Positions 23,073 to 31,285 are shown, counted from the first letter of the stretch. The stretch is DNA of 39,987 nt from B4-G1 sp964393895 (GCA_964393895.1 CAYMWP010000024.1:1-39987); one strand, 5' to 3'. Notes: generated from the sequence alone by a model not told the origin. A program made the numbers and translations.

Positions 23073-23398
23073 AAACAAAGCACATCGTTCACCAGCAATT
23101 GAACCAAGAGGTCACCGCCATCGGCGGGCGGTACGCGCTGGTGAAGGAGGCGCGCTTGCCCTTCCAGGGGCGGGAAGTGCTCTACCTGGTAGGCTACGGC
23201 GCTTTCGACACTACCTGCTGTGGTACTGGCGGGTGCGCCTATGCGCTGGTGCCGGGTTTCATCCTGGAGTGGAAGTACGAGACAAACGAGGATGGTCTCG
23301 CCGTATCTCGCGTGGAACCGATCCGCGACGAGGCCATCCAGAAGGAGGTGCAACGGCTGATAAAAGAGCGGGAGACGGTTCAGCAAGTCAGATTCTAG
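23066..23398 (+). CDS. Conserved hypothetical protein with CC-x3-GC cluster
   Basis: A 110-residue protein that I do not recognise by name. The central block reads LYLVGYGAFDTTCCGTGGCAYALVPG, with three closely spaced cysteines (CCGTGGC), preceded by RYALVKEARLPFQGRE and followed by an acidic/basic helix. The Cys cluster and Gly richness could bind metal or form a tight turn; no function is claimed. There is no clear ribosome binding site before the ATG, which is only 50 bp from the divergent DUF4058 start. The lipoprotein gene follows 18 bp after the stop, so the two may be co-transcribed. Confidence 0.75.
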   Translation: MTKTKHIVHQQLNQEVTAIGGRYALVKEARLPFQGREVLYLVGYGAFDTTCCGTGGCAYALVPGFILEWKYETNEDGLAVSRVEPIRDEAIQKEVQRLIKERETVQQVRF

Positions 23399-23416
23399 TG
23401 AAAATTGGAGGTAAGA

Positions 23417-24361
23417 ATGAAAAAGCTCATTTCGTTACTCTTTTGCGTGGCTTTCGTAGCCTCTGCCATCACCGCCTGTGGAACGGGTCAAACTCCAACC
23501 AAAGCTCCACCCACCGCAGCGCCGACGTCGCCTCCACCGACAGAACCGCCGCCCACCGAGGCACCTACCGAGGCCCCGCCGCTCACCGAACCGGCCGCTC
23601 TTGAGCCGCTGCCGCCCGAACCGCAAGAGGTCGAGTTTCAGGCCGCGGACGGCCAGGCTCTGCTGGGCACGTACTACCCGGCGGCGGTCAACCCCGCGCC
23701 GATGGTTGTGCTGCACCATTGGGCCCCCGGAGATGGAGGCGACTGGATCGAGATCGCCTACTGGCTGCAGAACTGCGGCCTGGGAGGCCAGACCGATCCG
23801 ACGGCTGCTACCTGGCTCGACCCGTCCTGGTTCCCGCCGATCCCGCCAGAATGGGAGGAACAGTCGTTTGGGGTCTTTACCTTTACCTTCCGCGGCTGCG
23901 AGGGGGGCTGTAGCTCGTTTGAGCCGGACGGATGGCTGCTGGACGCGCAGGCGGCTATGGAGACGGCGCGAGGGCTAGAGGGCGTGGATCCGCAGCGCAT
24001 GGTCGCCGTTGGGGCCAGCATCGGGGCCGACGGCGCTCCCGACGGCTGCTTCTGGCTCAACCAGCAGTACGAGAACAGTTGTCTGGGCGGGTTCTCGGCC
24101 TCTCCAGGCAGCTACCTGACCGTGCCCTACGCCGACGCCGTGAACGAGTTGGGCGCGGAGCAGCCGCCCAAGCCTGATTGGTGTCTATTCGCGGAGGGGG
24201 ACACAGATTCGGCCGCCGCCTGCCAATCGGCTGCGGGCGACAACTACCGCACGGTTCAGTACGACGGGGCGCTGCACGGCATGATGTTGATTGACCCCAA
24301 CGTGGAACCAAACGTGCTGCTCTTGCTGCTCGAGTTTATCGAGCTGAGCATGGGGCTTTGA
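23417..24361 (+). CDS. Secreted hydrolase lipoprotein (dienelactone-hydrolase-like)
   Basis: 314 residues. A lipoprotein signal (KKLISLLFCVAFVASAITAC, lipobox cysteine at residue 20) is followed by a Pro/Thr/Glu linker to about residue 75. An alpha/beta-hydrolase-like domain follows, with MVVLHHWAPGDGGDW, a nucleophile elbow VAVGASIGADG and a likely histidine in GALHGMML. The protein should be anchored to the outer face of the membrane. The substrate is unknown. The domain also has many Cys (CEGGCSS, CFWLNQQ) that may form disulfides. ATG 23417 follows GGAGGTAAGA and gives the correct signal; the upstream GTG is rejected. Confidence 0.87.
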   Translation: MKKLISLLFCVAFVASAITACGTGQTPTKAPPTAAPTSPPPTEPPPTEAPTEAPPLTEPAALEPLPPEPQEVEFQAADGQALLGTYYPAAVNPAPMVVLHHWAPGDGGDWIEIAYWLQNCGLGGQTDPTAATWLDPSWFPPIPPEWEEQSFGVFTFTFRGCEGGCSSFEPDGWLLDAQAAMETARGLEGVDPQRMVAVGASIGADGAPDGCFWLNQQYENSCLGGFSASPGSYLTVPYADAVNELGAEQPPKPDWCLFAEGDTDSAAACQSAAGDNYRTVQYDGALHGMMLIDPNVEPNVLLLLLEFIELSMGL

Positions 24362-24373
24362 CGAGATGCGACA

Positions 24374-24409
24374 AAACCCTTGGGGTCTTTGAGGAGACCC
24401 TAAGGGTTT
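24374..24409. terminator. Stem-loop after the lipoprotein gene
   Basis: The arms AAACCCTTGGGGTCT (24374-24388) and AGACCCTAAGGGTTT (24395-24409) pair over 15 bp, with one G-U wobble, around a 6-nt loop. No T-run follows, so it may be a bidirectional terminator or a mobile palindrome rather than a classical terminator. Confidence 0.65.
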
Positions 24410-24433
24410 CAGGATCGAATAGGAGGAACTGAC

Positions 24434-26143
24434 GTGGAGAAACCCTGGTTAAAACACTACGACGAAGGGATACCAGCGACGATTGATTATCCCCCAATCC
24501 CATTGGATCAACTTTTGACGGACGCGGCGGCCAAGCATCCTGACCACAGCGCCATCATCTTTGGCGCGGCGCTCGGCTCGCGCGTGATGGACGCCCAACT
24601 CACCTACGGCCAGCTTGACGACGCCGTGAATCGCTTCGCGGCGGGGCTGCAAAAGATGGGCGTCCAGAAGGGCGACCGAGTGGCGATCATGCTGCCCAAC
24701 TGTCCCCAGTTCGTCATCGCCGCCTACGGCACCTGGCGCATCGGCGGCATCGTGGTCTGCTGCAACCCGTTGTACGTGCCGCGCGAGGTCGAGCACCTGG
24801 TCAACGACTCTGGCGCGGAGACGATCGTGGTGATGAGCAGTCTCTACGAGCGGGTCAAGTCCATCCGCGCCGCGACCGGCCTCAAGCGGGTGATCGTCAC
24901 CAACGTAAAGGAGTACTTTCCCGGCCTGCTCAAGTTCCTGTTCACGGTGGGCAAGGAAAAGAAGGAGGGGCATCGGGTGGACATCTCTGGCGACGCAGAC
25001 ACCTACTGGTTCCAGGATGTCCTTCACAGCGCGACGGTCAAGCCCACGCCGGTGGAGATCGCGCCGGAGGAAACCGCCACGTTGATCTATACTGGCGGCA
25101 CCACGGGCGTTCCCAAGGGAGCGCAGCTCACCCACCGCAACCTGGTCTCCAACGCCATCCTGCTCAACGTCTGGACAAAGAGCAAGGAGGCCGAGGACGT
25201 GATGATCGCCTGTATGCCTTACTTTCACGTCTATGGCCTGACGGCGGGCCTGAACACCTGCATCGCCAACGGACTAACCATCGTCCAGATCCCCAACCCC
25301 CGCGACATGGTGCACGTGCTCAAGTCCATTGAAAAGCACCGCGCCACGTACTATCCCGGCGTGCCGACCATGTTCGTCGGCTTTAACAACTTTCCGGCGC
25401 GGGACGATTACGATCTCACGTCGCTCCGCTTTGCCGTGAGCGCAGCCGCGCCGCTGCCCCCAGAGGTACAGGAGCGCTTCGAGGCCATCACCGGCGGCAA
25501 GATGGTCGAGGCCTACGGTCTGACCGAGACCAGCCCGGCGGCGTGTATGGACCCCATCGAAAACCCCCGCGCGCGCTCCATCGGCGTGCCCGTGCCCGAT
25601 ACCGACCTCAAGATCGTGGACGCGGACACAGGCACAAGAGAAATGGGGGTAGGCGAGGTCGGCGAAATCATCATCAAAGGGCCGCAGGTGATGAAGGGAT
25701 ACTGGAACATGCCCACCGAGACGGCCAACGCGCTGCGCACCGGCCCCGACGGTCAGCCTGGCTGGTTCTACTCCGGCGACATCGGCTACATGGACGAGGA
25801 CGGCTATTTCCATATCACGGACCGCAAGAAGGACATTATCATCGCCGGCGGCTACAACATCTATCCCGCTGAAGTGGAGGCGGTGCTGTTCGAGCATCCG
25901 GCGGTGAAGGAGGCGGCCGTGGTTGGCGTGGTGGACCCGCGCCGGGGGGAGACGGTCAAGGCGTTCATCGTGCTCAAGGAGGGAGAGAGCGCCACCGAGG
26001 AGGAGATCATCGGGTTCTGCCGGGAGCGCATGGCGACCTACAAAGCGCCGCGCATCATCGAGTTCCGCGACGACCTGCCCAAGTCCATCATCGGCAAGGT
26101 GCTGCGCCGCTCGCTGCGGGAGGAGGAAGCGGGTAAAACGTGA
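24434..26143 (+). CDS. Long-chain fatty acid-CoA ligase (AMP-forming)
   Basis: A 569-residue adenylate-forming enzyme that activates a carboxylic acid to acyl-CoA via acyl-AMP. Motifs: the P-loop-like LIYTGGTTGVPKGA (~220), MPYFHVYG, the A5 block VEAYGLTETSP, the A7 block YSGDIGYMDEDGYFHITDR, and the C-terminal catalytic lysine in LPKSIIGKVLRR. The length and motif set fit FadD-like long-chain ligases. The GTG start follows AGGAGGAACTGAC. The last residues (GKT) and TGA lie in a heptamer repeat. As the pathway's entry step, it would feed the acyl-CoA dehydrogenase and the fusion genes upstream. Confidence 0.95.
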   Translation: MEKPWLKHYDEGIPATIDYPPIPLDQLLTDAAAKHPDHSAIIFGAALGSRVMDAQLTYGQLDDAVNRFAAGLQKMGVQKGDRVAIMLPNCPQFVIAAYGTWRIGGIVVCCNPLYVPREVEHLVNDSGAETIVVMSSLYERVKSIRAATGLKRVIVTNVKEYFPGLLKFLFTVGKEKKEGHRVDISGDADTYWFQDVLHSATVKPTPVEIAPEETATLIYTGGTTGVPKGAQLTHRNLVSNAILLNVWTKSKEAEDVMIACMPYFHVYGLTAGLNTCIANGLTIVQIPNPRDMVHVLKSIEKHRATYYPGVPTMFVGFNNFPARDDYDLTSLRFAVSAAAPLPPEVQERFEAITGGKMVEAYGLTETSPAACMDPIENPRARSIGVPVPDTDLKIVDADTGTREMGVGEVGEIIIKGPQVMKGYWNMPTETANALRTGPDGQPGWFYSGDIGYMDEDGYFHITDRKKDIIIAGGYNIYPAEVEAVLFEHPAVKEAAVVGVVDPRRGETVKAFIVLKEGESATEEEIIGFCRERMATYKAPRIIEFRDDLPKSIIGKVLRRSLREEEAGKT

Positions 26144-26164
26144 AACGTCAAAACGAGGAAACGT
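26134..26164 (+). repeat. Heptamer array overlapping the acyl-CoA ligase stop
   Basis: TAAAACGTGAAACGTCAAAA followed by CGAGGAAACGT contains the TGA stop at 26141-26143. It runs directly into a palindromic element at 26161. Confidence 0.7.
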
Positions 26165-26235
26165 ATCATCTCAATAAACCGGGGTAATGTAAGGCGGAAT
26201 GGCATTCCGCCCTACTTTTCCCCCAACTTTTTGAG
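26161..26235 (+). repeat. Palindromic element A, copy 1 (inverted relative to 31208-31285)
   Basis: The core GGCGGAATGGCATTCCGCC is a near-perfect hairpin. Outside the core, CTCAATAAACCGGGG and CCCCCAACTTTTTGAG form a longer imperfect stem. The whole unit recurs as its reverse complement at 31208-31285. Confidence 0.85.
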
Positions 26236-26253
26236 CAGAGACGAGGAAACGGT

Positions 26254-27792
26254 ATGACCCAAAAATACGACGCTATCGTCATCGGCGCGGGGCTGGGAGG
26301 GCTTTCTGCGGCGACGATGCTGGCCCGCAACGGCTTGAGCGTGCTGCTCTTGGAGCGCCACAATGTACCCGGCGGTTATGCCACCAGCTTTGTGCGCGGC
26401 CGGTACGAGTTCGAGGTCGCCCTGCACGAGCTATCTGGCATCGGCCCGCCTGAGCGGAGAGGCAGCCTGTACCGCTACCTGGAGTACCTGGGCGTGGCCG
26501 ACAAGGTAGAGTTCTTGCACGTGCCTAACCTCTATCGTGCCGTCTTTCCCGATCTGGACGTCACCCTACCTTCGGGTAGGGAGGCTTTCGAGGCCAAGCT
26601 GTGCGAGACTTTTCCCCACGAGGCGCGGGGTATCCGGCGCTTTGTCAAGCGCGTCTTTGACCTGCGCAAAGATTTCATCAAAACCTCCAAGCAAGGGGGA
26701 GCCGGCAGCCCGGCGACGATGCCCTTCCGCCTGCCACACTTTTTCCGTTACCTGCCTGTCACCTGGGGGCACGTGCTGAACCGGGATATAAAAGACCCGC
26801 TCGCGCGGGCGGTGCTCTCCCAGTACTGGGGTTACGTCGGCATGCCGCCCTCCCAAATATCGTTCTTCTATTTTGCCACCACGCTGGCCGCCTACGTGTG
26901 GCGGGGAGCGGCCTTTCCCCAGGGTCGGTCGCAGGCTCTCTCCAACGCATTCCTGGCCACGTTCGAGGAGCTGGGCGGAGAGGCCCGCATGAGTTGTGGT
27001 GTCGAACGGATTACCACGGCCAACGGGCGCGTCACCGGCGTGGTTACCGAGGAGGGAGAAGAGATCGGAGCCGACTGGGTCATCTCCAACGCCGATCCCA
27101 TCACCACTTGCCGGGAGCTGATCGGGGACGACGAGGTGCCGCCCCGCTTCTTCACCAGGCTCCAGTCCAGCGAAATCGGCCCCTCCACCGTCAACGTCTA
27201 CCTGGGCGTGGCCCGGTCGCCAGAGGAGCTGGGCTTCACCGAGCACGAGATTTTCCTCAACGAGGACTATGACTTTGACCGTCACTACGAAATGATGCGC
27301 ACGGTTGACGTCGCGTCGCCCCCGGCAGTCGCTGTCACCTGTTACAACGTCGTCTACCCAGGAATCTCCCCACCGGGCACGTCCATCGTCGTGCTGACGG
27401 CGCTGATGTACGGCGAGCCGTGGTGCGAGGTCCCGCCTGCCGAGTACGTGGCGACCAAGAACCGCATCGCCGATGGGATGATCCGCATGGCTGAACGGAT
27501 CGCGCCAGGGCTACGCGAGCGGGCCGAGGTGGTAGAGGTCTCGACGCCGGTCACCAACATGCGCTACGCCGGCACGCTGGGAGGCTCGATATATGGCTTC
27601 AACCAGCCGCCCCGCGACAATATGGTGTGGCGCATGGGTAATCGGGGACCGCTGGAAGGACTTTACTTTGTCGGCGCTTGGACACAGCCGGGCGGCGGCT
27701 ACGAGCCGGCGATGATGTCTGGGCAGATGGCGGGCGGAGCGATAGTGAGGAACGTCAAGCGTGAAACGTCAAACGTAAAACGTGAAACGTGA
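26254..27792 (+). CDS. FAD-dependent oxidoreductase, phytoene-desaturase/CrtI-like
   Basis: A 512-residue amine-oxidase-superfamily flavoprotein. The N-terminus has the dinucleotide motif AIVIGAGLGGLSAATMLARNG, the acidic LLLERHNVPGGYATSF and a CrtI-like C-terminal FAD block (LYFVGAWTQPGGGYEPAMMSGQ). It resembles carotenoid desaturases and retinol saturases; the reaction could be a desaturation or saturation of an isoprenoid or lipid, and its neighbour at 27852 could supply electrons. The gene's last ~14 codons (NVKRETSNVKRET) lie in a heptamer repeat, so the native C-terminus was probably near AGGAIV. The ATG follows GACGAGGAAACGGT. Confidence 0.9.
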   Translation: MTQKYDAIVIGAGLGGLSAATMLARNGLSVLLLERHNVPGGYATSFVRGRYEFEVALHELSGIGPPERRGSLYRYLEYLGVADKVEFLHVPNLYRAVFPDLDVTLPSGREAFEAKLCETFPHEARGIRRFVKRVFDLRKDFIKTSKQGGAGSPATMPFRLPHFFRYLPVTWGHVLNRDIKDPLARAVLSQYWGYVGMPPSQISFFYFATTLAAYVWRGAAFPQGRSQALSNAFLATFEELGGEARMSCGVERITTANGRVTGVVTEEGEEIGADWVISNADPITTCRELIGDDEVPPRFFTRLQSSEIGPSTVNVYLGVARSPEELGFTEHEIFLNEDYDFDRHYEMMRTVDVASPPAVAVTCYNVVYPGISPPGTSIVVLTALMYGEPWCEVPPAEYVATKNRIADGMIRMAERIAPGLRERAEVVEVSTPVTNMRYAGTLGGSIYGFNQPPRDNMVWRMGNRGPLEGLYFVGAWTQPGGGYEPAMMSGQMAGGAIVRNVKRETSNVKRET

Positions 27793-27836
27793 AACGTAAG
27801 ACGTGACGACGTGGATGACGTTTGACGAATGACAAG
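27751..27836. repeat. Longest heptamer array, with adjacent inverted arm
   Basis: Forward units (AACGTCAAGCGTGAAACGTC and on) run from inside the oxidoreductase gene past its stop. They are followed by the opposite orientation GATGACGTTTGACGAATGAC. CGTCAAACGT (27767-27776) can pair perfectly with ACGTTTGACG (27818-27827). It resembles the left and right S23 brackets joined without a gene. Confidence 0.8.
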
Positions 27837-27851
27837 AGAGGATGTCACACC

Positions 27852-29054
27852 ATGGCGCTAGAAATCGTCAATTGGCTCCAGGACGTGCGCGAACACCTGC
27901 GGGTGTCGCGGCGGCGCGAGTCGTTGCGCCAGCCGGGGCAGGGGTTCGATTACACGGAGAAAAAGTACCAGAACGTCGTCCGGCTCGTCGTCTCAGCGAT
28001 CCACCCCCAGCGGATGCGATTGCGGGTGGTCGAGATCATCCAGGAGACACCCACGACCAAAACCTTCCGCTGCCAGCGCAGCGACGGCCCGCTGCCGCCT
28101 TTCCGCCCCGGCCAATACGTCAATCTCTTTGTGGACGTGGACGGCGTGCTGACCAGCCGGCCTTACAGCATCGCGTCCGCGCCGGGCAGCGAGACTCTGG
28201 AACTGACCGTGCGTGACAATCCCGGCGGTTTCGTCGCGCCGTACCTGCTCCACGAGATAAAGGTCGGCGACGAACTGGAGACCACCGGTCCCCAGGGCCA
28301 GTTTTACCACGAGCCGCTGATTGACGGCGACGACCTGGTCTTTCTGGCCGGGGGCAGCGGCATCACACCGTTGATGAGCATCATCCGGGACGCTCTCCAG
28401 CCCGAGCACTGTGAACAGGCGGTGCTGGATAGAGCAACGCCCAAGATCCACCTGCTCTACGGCAGCCGCGTCCCGGAGGACGTGATCTATGGCGCCGAAC
28501 TGGCCGCGCTGGCCGCCGGGCACGCCAACTTCCGTTACGCGCCGGTCATCTCCGAGCCGCCCCCAGGTTACAAGGGCCGGAGCGGGTTCCTGGGCGCTGA
28601 CCTCATCCGCGAGCAAATCGGCGACGCAGCGGGCAAGACGTTCTACATCTGCGGCCCCCAGGCGATGTACGACTTTTGCCTGGCGACCCTGAGGAAATTG
28701 GGCGTGCCCTCCCACAAGATCAGGCGGGAGCTATACGGCCCGCCCGCCGACGTGACGCAGGAGCCGGGTTGGCCGGAGGGACTGGCGGCGGACACGCTCT
28801 TTGAAGTAGAGGTGGTGGGGCAAAAGACCGTTCGCGCCCCGGCCGGCGAGCCGCTGTTGAACACACTGGAGCGGTACGGCATCGTCGTGCCGGCCGTCTG
28901 TCGTTCTGGGGCGTGCAGCGCCTGCCGCGCCCGGCTGCTCTCTGGCCGTGTCTTTCAGCCGGCGGACACCGGCTTGCGTGAATCGGACCGGGAGCACGGC
29001 TATGTCCACGCTTGCGTGAGCTACCCACTGGAGGATCTAAGAATCCGTCTATGA
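27852..29054 (+). CDS. Ferredoxin reductase with C-terminal plant-type 2Fe-2S domain
   Basis: A 400-residue electron-transfer protein. Residues ~60-160 bind FAD (RPYSIASAPGSE), ~170-290 bind NAD(P) (FLAGGSGITPLMS, FYICGPQAMYDF), and ~315-400 are a plant-type ferredoxin with C-x4-C-x2-C (CRSGACSAC) and the last ligand in HACVSYP. It should move electrons from NAD(P)H to an oxygenase or desaturase; the flavoprotein at 26254 or an enzyme outside the window are candidates. ATG 27852 is chosen because it follows GAGAGGATGTCACACC; the upstream start is in the repeat. Its stop overlaps the next gene (ATGA). Confidence 0.93.
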   Translation: MALEIVNWLQDVREHLRVSRRRESLRQPGQGFDYTEKKYQNVVRLVVSAIHPQRMRLRVVEIIQETPTTKTFRCQRSDGPLPPFRPGQYVNLFVDVDGVLTSRPYSIASAPGSETLELTVRDNPGGFVAPYLLHEIKVGDELETTGPQGQFYHEPLIDGDDLVFLAGGSGITPLMSIIRDALQPEHCEQAVLDRATPKIHLLYGSRVPEDVIYGAELAALAAGHANFRYAPVISEPPPGYKGRSGFLGADLIREQIGDAAGKTFYICGPQAMYDFCLATLRKLGVPSHKIRRELYGPPADVTQEPGWPEGLAADTLFEVEVVGQKTVRAPAGEPLLNTLERYGIVVPAVCRSGACSACRARLLSGRVFQPADTGLRESDREHGYVHACVSYPLEDLRIRL

Positions 29055-29926
29055 ACTCATCACGTCTCCCTTCCTATCTGGCGCTCGGCATTGGTTCCCT
29101 CAGCCTGGGCTTTTCGGCCATCTTTGTGCGCTGGGCGGATGCGCCAGGCTCCGTCACCGCCCTCTATCGAGTGGCAATCGCCGTCCTTCTACTCGCCTGG
29201 CCGTTCTACCGGCGGGTCAAAACCAGGGGGAGTTTGCCCCGCCAGGGGCTGCGATTCGCCGTGCTGGGCGGCTTGTTCTTCGCCGCCGACCTGACGCTGT
29301 GGGCCACCGGTGTCGTTATGAGCGGCGCGACCAACCCCACCCTGCTCGCCAACACCGCGCCGTTGTGGGTTGGGCTGGGCGCGCTCGTCCTCTTCAGAGA
29401 AAAACTCCCCGTGATGTTTTGGGTCGGTCTCCTGCTGGCAATGGGCGGCGCAGTGGTAATCCTGGGCATGGACAGCCTGCGGGCGGTGTCGTTCGGACTG
29501 GGCACGTTGCTCGGCCTGTTTGCCGGTATCTTTTACGGCGGCTACTTTCTGATCACGCAGCGCGGGCGGGAGACCCTCGACCCTCTCACCTACTTTTGGC
29601 CCGCCGCTGCCAGTTCGACCCTGGTGTTGCTCGTTCTCAATCTGGTGCTTGGTCAACCCCTCACCGGTTACTCCACCACCACCTATCTGAACTTTGTAGC
29701 GCTCGGCCTGATCCCCCAGGTCTTGGGCTATCTGGCGATCAACTATGCCCTCGGCCACCTGCCCGCCTCCGTCGTCGCGCCGACGATGCTGGGCCAGCCG
29801 GTCCTGACAGCCGTCCTGGCCGGGCCGCTGCTGGGCGAGGCTCTCTCCGCGTGGCAAGTCCTGGGCGGCGTGGGCGTGCTCGCCGGTGTGTACGTGGTGC
29901 ATCGCAGCCGGCAAGACGAACATTGA
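29051..29926 (+). CDS. EamA/DMT family transporter
   Basis: A 291-residue inner-membrane protein with ten predicted transmembrane helices in two EamA repeats. Helix 1 starts at YLALGIGSLSLGFSAIFVRW and the second repeat at LLGLFAGIFYGGYFLITQRG. The C-terminal block PQVLGYLAINYALGHLPASV is typical of the family, which exports metabolites such as amino acids. The ATG at 29051 overlaps the preceding TGA by 4 bp, so translation is coupled to the reductase gene. The cargo is unknown. Confidence 0.92.
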   Translation: MNSSRLPSYLALGIGSLSLGFSAIFVRWADAPGSVTALYRVAIAVLLLAWPFYRRVKTRGSLPRQGLRFAVLGGLFFAADLTLWATGVVMSGATNPTLLANTAPLWVGLGALVLFREKLPVMFWVGLLLAMGGAVVILGMDSLRAVSFGLGTLLGLFAGIFYGGYFLITQRGRETLDPLTYFWPAAASSTLVLLVLNLVLGQPLTGYSTTTYLNFVALGLIPQVLGYLAINYALGHLPASVVAPTMLGQPVLTAVLAGPLLGEALSAWQVLGGVGVLAGVYVVHRSRQDEH

Positions 29927-29986
29927 GCAATTCCTGTTTTGCAAGAGCCTTTGGTTAGCAGTGTATCACTCATTCCGAGGTAACAA

Positions 29987-30583
29987 ATGGAGACAATTCG
30001 CGCTTTTATCGCCATCCCGCTCCCCGAATCACTGTTGGCAGAACTGACCATCCTCCAGCGAAAACTGGAAAGCTGCGTCCCGCGCCGCAGTGTGCGCTGG
30101 GTGCGGCCGGAGGGCGTGCACCTGACGCTCAAATTCCTGGGCGATACCTCCACGAACGAGTTGCCCGCGATCAAACGATCTCTGGCGGCGGTGGCCCGGC
30201 GCGCCCCGGCCTGCACCTTTACCGTCGAGGAGTTGGGCTGCTTTCCCAATCCCCGCCGTCCCCGCGTCGTCTGGGTTGGGGTGCAGGAGCCGAGTGGACG
30301 GCTGGCGGCGTTGCGGGATGCCATCGAGGAAGTGATGGCGCCCCTGGGCTATCAACCGGAGGGCCGCAGTTTTACGCCGCACCTGACGCTGGGCCGGGTG
30401 GGACGTCGCGCCTCACGCAGCGACGCGGCGCAGGTGGGTGAGAGCGTCACTGAGGCAACAGTGGGATTGCTGGCCGAGGTATCCGCCGATCACTTTGCTC
30501 TCATCCGCAGCGTGCTCAAGCCCAGCGGGGCCGAGTACACCACACTGGAAGAGTTCCCACTGCGCGGGGGCAACGACCGATGA
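29987..30583 (+). CDS. thpR: RNA 2',3'-cyclic phosphodiesterase
   Basis: A 198-residue 2H-phosphoesterase (ThpR/LigT). Both catalytic HxTx motifs are present, HLTLKFLGD (~45) and HLTLGRVGR (~130), after the typical IRAFIAIPLPESL start. It hydrolyses 2',3'-cyclic phosphates or ligates tRNA halves in vitro. Its last codons overlap the next gene by 4 bp (ATGA). A ribosome binding site (GAGGTAACAA) precedes the ATG. Confidence 0.95.
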   Translation: METIRAFIAIPLPESLLAELTILQRKLESCVPRRSVRWVRPEGVHLTLKFLGDTSTNELPAIKRSLAAVARRAPACTFTVEELGCFPNPRRPRVVWVGVQEPSGRLAALRDAIEEVMAPLGYQPEGRSFTPHLTLGRVGRRASRSDAAQVGESVTEATVGLLAEVSADHFALIRSVLKPSGAEYTTLEEFPLRGGNDR

Positions 30584-31056
30584 GGACTATCATTGGCGTC
30601 ATCGGCGGCGCAGCGCCGACGCCGGAGGAGGCTATGACGGCCGAGGCCGTGGGGCGCGCACTGGCCGGGCGGGGCGCGGCGCTCGTCTGTGGCGGGATGG
30701 GTGGGGTGATGGAGGCCGCTTGCCGTGGGGCCAAGTCCGCCGGCGGCCTGACCATCGGCGTCCTCCCCGGCACAGACCGGAGCGAAGCCAATCCTTACGT
30801 GGACGTGCCCATCGTCACGGGACTGCGCTGCGCGCGTAACGTCATCATCGCCCGCACCGCCCAGGCGGTCATCGCCGTCGCCGGGAGTTACGGCACGTTG
30901 AGCGAGATAGCGTTCGCGCTTAACTTTGGCAAGCCGGTGGTGGGATTGAGCACTTGGGAGGCGCAGCGCGAGGGACGCCCGCCCGCGCCCATCGTCCGCG
31001 CCAGCACGCCGGAGGAGGCGGTCGAGCGGGCATTGGAGCTGGCACGGGAGAGATGA
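30580..31056 (+). CDS. TIGR00725 family protein (LOG/MoCo-carrier-like)
   Basis: A 158-residue Rossmann-fold protein of the TIGR00725/LOG-like family: IGVIGGAAPTPEEA, LVCGGMGGVMEAACRGA, IGVLPG and IAVAGSYGTLSEIAFALNFGKPVVGL. The PGG-x-GT-like lysine-decarboxylase-fold motif appears as AGSYGTLSE. Relatives include molybdenum cofactor carriers and nucleoside-monophosphate phosphoribohydrolases; function here is uncertain. It is coupled to thpR by a 4-bp overlap. Confidence 0.9.
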   Translation: MRTIIGVIGGAAPTPEEAMTAEAVGRALAGRGAALVCGGMGGVMEAACRGAKSAGGLTIGVLPGTDRSEANPYVDVPIVTGLRCARNVIIARTAQAVIAVAGSYGTLSEIAFALNFGKPVVGLSTWEAQREGRPPAPIVRASTPEEAVERALELARER

Positions 31057-31083
31057 TAACCGCGATTTGGAAACCCCGGCCAC

Positions 31084-31105
31084 GCGGAGCGTTGAAACGC
31101 ACCGC
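31084..31105. terminator. Hairpin after the TIGR00725 gene
   Basis: GCGG (31084-31087) pairs with CCGC (31102-31105), with an inner stem GCGTT/AACGC. A second, perfect 10-bp hairpin (AAAATGCGTT / AACGCATTTT) lies at 31140-31162. Neither has a strong T-tract on the plus strand, though the second is T-rich. They could end the 29051-31056 operon. Confidence 0.45.
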
Positions 31106-31139
31106 TGATATTCAAAACCTGTTGAAAATAGGTTGGTTC

Positions 31140-31162
31140 AAAATGCGTTTTTAACGCATTTT
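31140..31162. terminator. Perfect 10-bp hairpin with 3-nt loop
   Basis: The arms AAAATGCGTT (31140-31149) and AACGCATTTT (31153-31162) pair perfectly around TTT. The A-rich and T-rich ends make a bidirectional terminator plausible. Confidence 0.5.
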
Positions 31163-31207
31163 GGGTTTCAGCCGATGATTTCACGGCAGGTGGTTTGTAG
31201 GTCTCTT

Positions 31208-31285
31208 CTCAAAAAGTTGGGGGAAAAGCAGTAAGGCGGAATGGCATTCCGCCTTACATTACCCCGGTTTATTGAGATGATACGT
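31208..31285 (-). repeat. Palindromic element A, copy 2 (inverted relative to 26161-26235)
   Basis: The reverse complement of the element at 26161, with only a few differences (GCAGTAAGG here against GTAGGG there). It holds the 25-bp hairpin TAAGGCGGAATG-G-CATTCCGCCTTA. It occupies most of the otherwise gene-free stretch 31057-31367, together with the two hairpins above. Confidence 0.85.
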
